Assembly: GCA_001599755.1 (NCBI GenBank)
Contig: BCHX01000001.1
Span: 4,774,001-4,838,000, forward strand
Reading direction: 5' to 3'
Length of the DNA stretch: 64,000 nt
DNA from: Gliomastix tumulicola
Taxonomy: Eukaryota; Ascomycota; Sordariomycetes; Hypocreales; Bionectriaceae
Shown: positions 61,570 to 64,000 of the stretch, piece by piece
Layout: each line of letters opens with the position of its first letter
How positions within the stretch are numbered: position 1 is the stretch's first letter
The notes under the pieces: generated by a model
Databases searched by the model: none
What the model was told of the DNA's origin: nothing
Seen by the model: the letters and a program-made list of their open reading frames with translations, nothing else
Program-made: the position numbers and the translations under genes

Positions 61570-62240
61570 ATAATAGACTAGCCCTAAGGCGTCTATAAGT
61601 CAGGTATTAATAGTAGTATTAAAATTCTTACTTAAGAAGGGGAGGCCCCTAACTAGGCCTAGTCAGGGGCATTCTTTTAAGCTATGTTAAGGTTATATAT
61701 TTAATTATGAGTAGGTCTAATCGCACAATGTAAAAAGTCTAATCGCATAATATGGCCTGTGCGAGCCACTAGCGTTGTAGCGCCTCGTACCGCAGACCCG
61801 TTATTCTGTGGGCCAAGGCGCTGGAAATAGCCCGGCCCGGCCCTACAGCGCCTAGGCCCCTATAATTACAGTGGCCGGGCCTCTATAAAACAGCGTTGCG
61901 GCAGCCGCCTTGCCTTACAACAACAGCCCGACCTTGCAGAGGCAGAGGTAATAGAGGCTACCTGCCTCAATTGAGGCCACGCTGATTGAGGCAGCTGGAT
62001 TGAGGCAGCCGGATTGGCAGCCTGGGTGAAGGTAGAGGCCGCTGGAAGAGGCAGGGCTCAGTAGTCTGATTGGTTGAAGCCGAGAGGTACAGAGAGGTAC
62101 CGAGTTTCCCCCTGCCTAGCGCTTTGCACGTGCTAATATTGTGCGATTAGACTTTTTACATTATGCGATTAGACCTACTCTTAATTATATAGTAATGCCC
62201 TAGACTAGCCCCAAGGCTAGGTATAGCCTGGACTATAATA
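61570..62240. repeat. Repeat D, copy 2 (carries element C copy 3)
   Basis: Collinear with 45906-46099 on both sides of the inserted element C. This copy is much less mutated (GGGGAGGCCCCTAACTAGGC retained). Confidence 0.75.
61709..62180 (-). mobile_element. Element C, copy 3 (hAT-like MITE, un-mutated)
   Basis: 472 bp with ~45-bp terminal inverted repeats: left begins GAGTAGGTCTAATCGCACAA, right ends ATGCGATTAGACCTACTC. It is flanked by TTAATTAT on both sides (61701-61708 and 62181-62188). Each TIR holds the phrase TCTAATCGCA twice. The 8-bp duplication suggests hAT superfamily mobilisation. It has no ORF, so it depends on an enzyme encoded elsewhere. It is GC-rich (CGGCCCTACAGCGCC), unlike its surroundings, and holds only one minisatellite unit. 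Confidence 0.88.
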
Positions 62241-64000
62241 ATACTAAACTTTACTTTATATTTTATTATAGGTTCTTAATAGAAGTTTATTATACCTTTA
62301 AAGTAGTAACCTTAGGCTATTTTAATTACTTAATAAAACTTATTTTATATTACTTTAATAATTATTATTTTAAGTTTTTATTAAACCTTTATTTTTATTT
62401 TTATTATATAGCTTTCTACTACTTCTACTTTTATCTTTACTTTAATAACTTTTATCTTCTTTAAGGAATAAATAACTTTTCTTTAGTTATTTAATTTAAA
62501 CCTCTTTTAAAGAGTATTTACTTCTTTAAGTCCTTTTACTTTAATTATTATAATATTTATAGCTTTACTTTATAATTTTTATTTTTCTCTTAACTTAATT
62601 ATAGTAAATAAGGATATTAATAAAGTAAATTTTATTACTTTTAATAAAGATATTAATAATAATATAAATAAAGCTTTTTAATAAGTAATAAATCTCCTTA
62701 AATTTCTTTAAATTTTATTATTTTTTTAAGTTTATTTTATAGTTTATATAAAAACTAAGATATTATTATTATTATTATTCTCTTTAATATAAATTTTAAT
62801 AATTTAATTATTATTTTTTTATATAATTTTAATTTTAATAATTAAAATTTAATAAATATTATTATATTTATTTACCCTTTTTATAAATTCTCTTTTTAAT
62901 ATTTTTTAAATTAAAAATAAAAATAATCTTTTAAATACCTTATATCTTTATTTAATAGGTATATAATTATATTAAAACTCCTATATTATATACTCTTTCT
63001 ATTATATTATTCTAGATTTCTTATATAGTATTTATAAGAATTATTATAGTATATACTAAAAGGATATTACCTTTTTACCTTTTTAAATTTTAATATTTAT
63101 TATTATTTAGAAATATAATATTTAAGAGGTTAAATCTATAAAATTCTTTTTTTAAGAATATTATAATAAAGTATCTTATTATTTAAAGCCTATAGCTAAG
63201 GGTAAGCTATACTTTATTTACCTTAACCTCTTTACTTTTATTAAATTTTCTTTTATAAAGGTCTTTAAATAATATAATCCTTTTAATAATTTTATTAATT
63301 ATTAAATTTTTAAATTTAATATTTTTAATACTAATAGTATTTAGTATAAGTATACTTTATAATTTTCTTTTTATTTTATTATTTTTTAATAATATAAAGT
63401 ATTTAAGTGTATAAAAAATAAAAATAAAAGAGCTATTATAAGTTAAAGTTATTTAGTTTTTTATTATAATCTCTTTATTATTAAACTTTAATAGTTTTTT
63501 TTAATTTTAAATTTATTTACTTTAATTAATTTTTATAATTTTATTAAAATACTTACTTTTAAATCTTAATTTGATATTTTAATATATAAAAAAAAACTTT
63601 AATTTTTTACCCTTTTATTACTAGAAATTATCTAGCTAATTTCTTTAGGAATTTTATTTATTATAACTTTTATATTAATATAAATTTATCTAGTTATTAT
63701 TAAATAATATATTTAATAGAAGTTTAATTACTTTAATTTAAATAATTAAAAGTAAAGGATTTTTATTTCTTTTTTTTAAAATTTAAATTATAATATTACT
63801 TTTAATAATATATATAATAATTAATAAAGAATAGGGTTTTAAGGGGATTTTATAAAGTAATTTAATTAATTTATAGTATTTTTATATTTTTTTAAAATTA
63901 AAAATTATTTTTATACTCTTATATTAATATATTATTAATAAAGTTATATTTTATAAATTAAAAGTTTTTATTAAAATATTTTTTTTATTTTATTAAATAC
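62241..64000. repeat. RIP-degraded AT-rich DNA to the end of the window
   Basis: Mostly A/T with CT and CC contexts surviving and CA/TG nearly absent. No gene or recognisable element end was seen. Confidence 0.6.

Noticed and set aside
61700..62190. CRISPR-like or rRNA island suggested by the sudden GC rise
   Set aside because: The TIRs, 8-bp duplication and two further copies show a small DNA transposon.

Overview
The window reads as a contig piece from a filamentous ascomycete (Pezizomycotina; a Sordariomycete close to Hypocreales is my guess, not proven). The evidence is short GT-AG introns (53-133 bp) with CTAAC/CTGAC-like branch sites, fungal protein families (PalB calpain, Vts1, PMP47-type carrier, Tfc4, Sen15, DUF2985), and long AT-rich blocks in which CA/TG dinucleotides have nearly vanished. 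That is the signature of repeat-induced point mutation (RIP).

Bases 1-20640 are ordinary gene-rich euchromatin. In order they hold: a 5'-partial DUF2985 membrane protein (-), SEN15 tRNA-splicing endonuclease subunit (+), about 3.3 kb without a convincing gene, a three-finger C2H2 transcription factor (+), the PalB/Rim13 calpain of the ambient-pH pathway (-), a PMP47/Ant1-type peroxisomal carrier (+), ribosomal protein eL29 (+), Vts1 (+) and the TFIIIC TPR subunit Tfc4 (-). I rebuilt multi-exon models for seven of the genes in this window. Every complete model sums to a multiple of three, and the introns restore known motifs (third zinc finger, calpain Cys/His/Asn triad, third carrier repeat).

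Bases ~20640-64000 are an AT-rich, RIP-degraded transposon graveyard. Its left part is a three-level nest. An LTR element 'X' (LTRs ~480 bp) is split in its right LTR by an LTR element 'B1' (LTRs 167 bp, TSD AGTAT). B1 is itself split in its right LTR by a Ty3/Gypsy chromovirus 'G' (two 401-bp LTRs, TSD TTAGA). B has a second full copy, B2, in inverted orientation at 50863-60643, and an internal fragment, B3, at ~47031-50253. Element C is a short TIR element with 8-bp TSDs (hAT-like MITE), present three times; one copy is essentially un-mutated. A 146-bp solo LTR of the B family, also nearly un-mutated, lies inside B2. A 100-N scaffold gap sits in a (TAA)n tract, and scattered Ns mark the same internal segment of both B1 and B2.

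Two normal-composition islands survive in the AT-rich tract: a TauD/TfdA-like Fe(II)/2-oxoglutarate dioxygenase gene (41076-42635, with a frameshift near its 3' end) and a GNAT acetyltransferase gene (43835-44581, -). No RNA genes or CRISPR arrays were seen. I found no clear new biological system. The most informative material is the dated nest of transposons, the antisense coding trace in element G, the variable minisatellite in element C and the gene islands inside RIP-mutated DNA.
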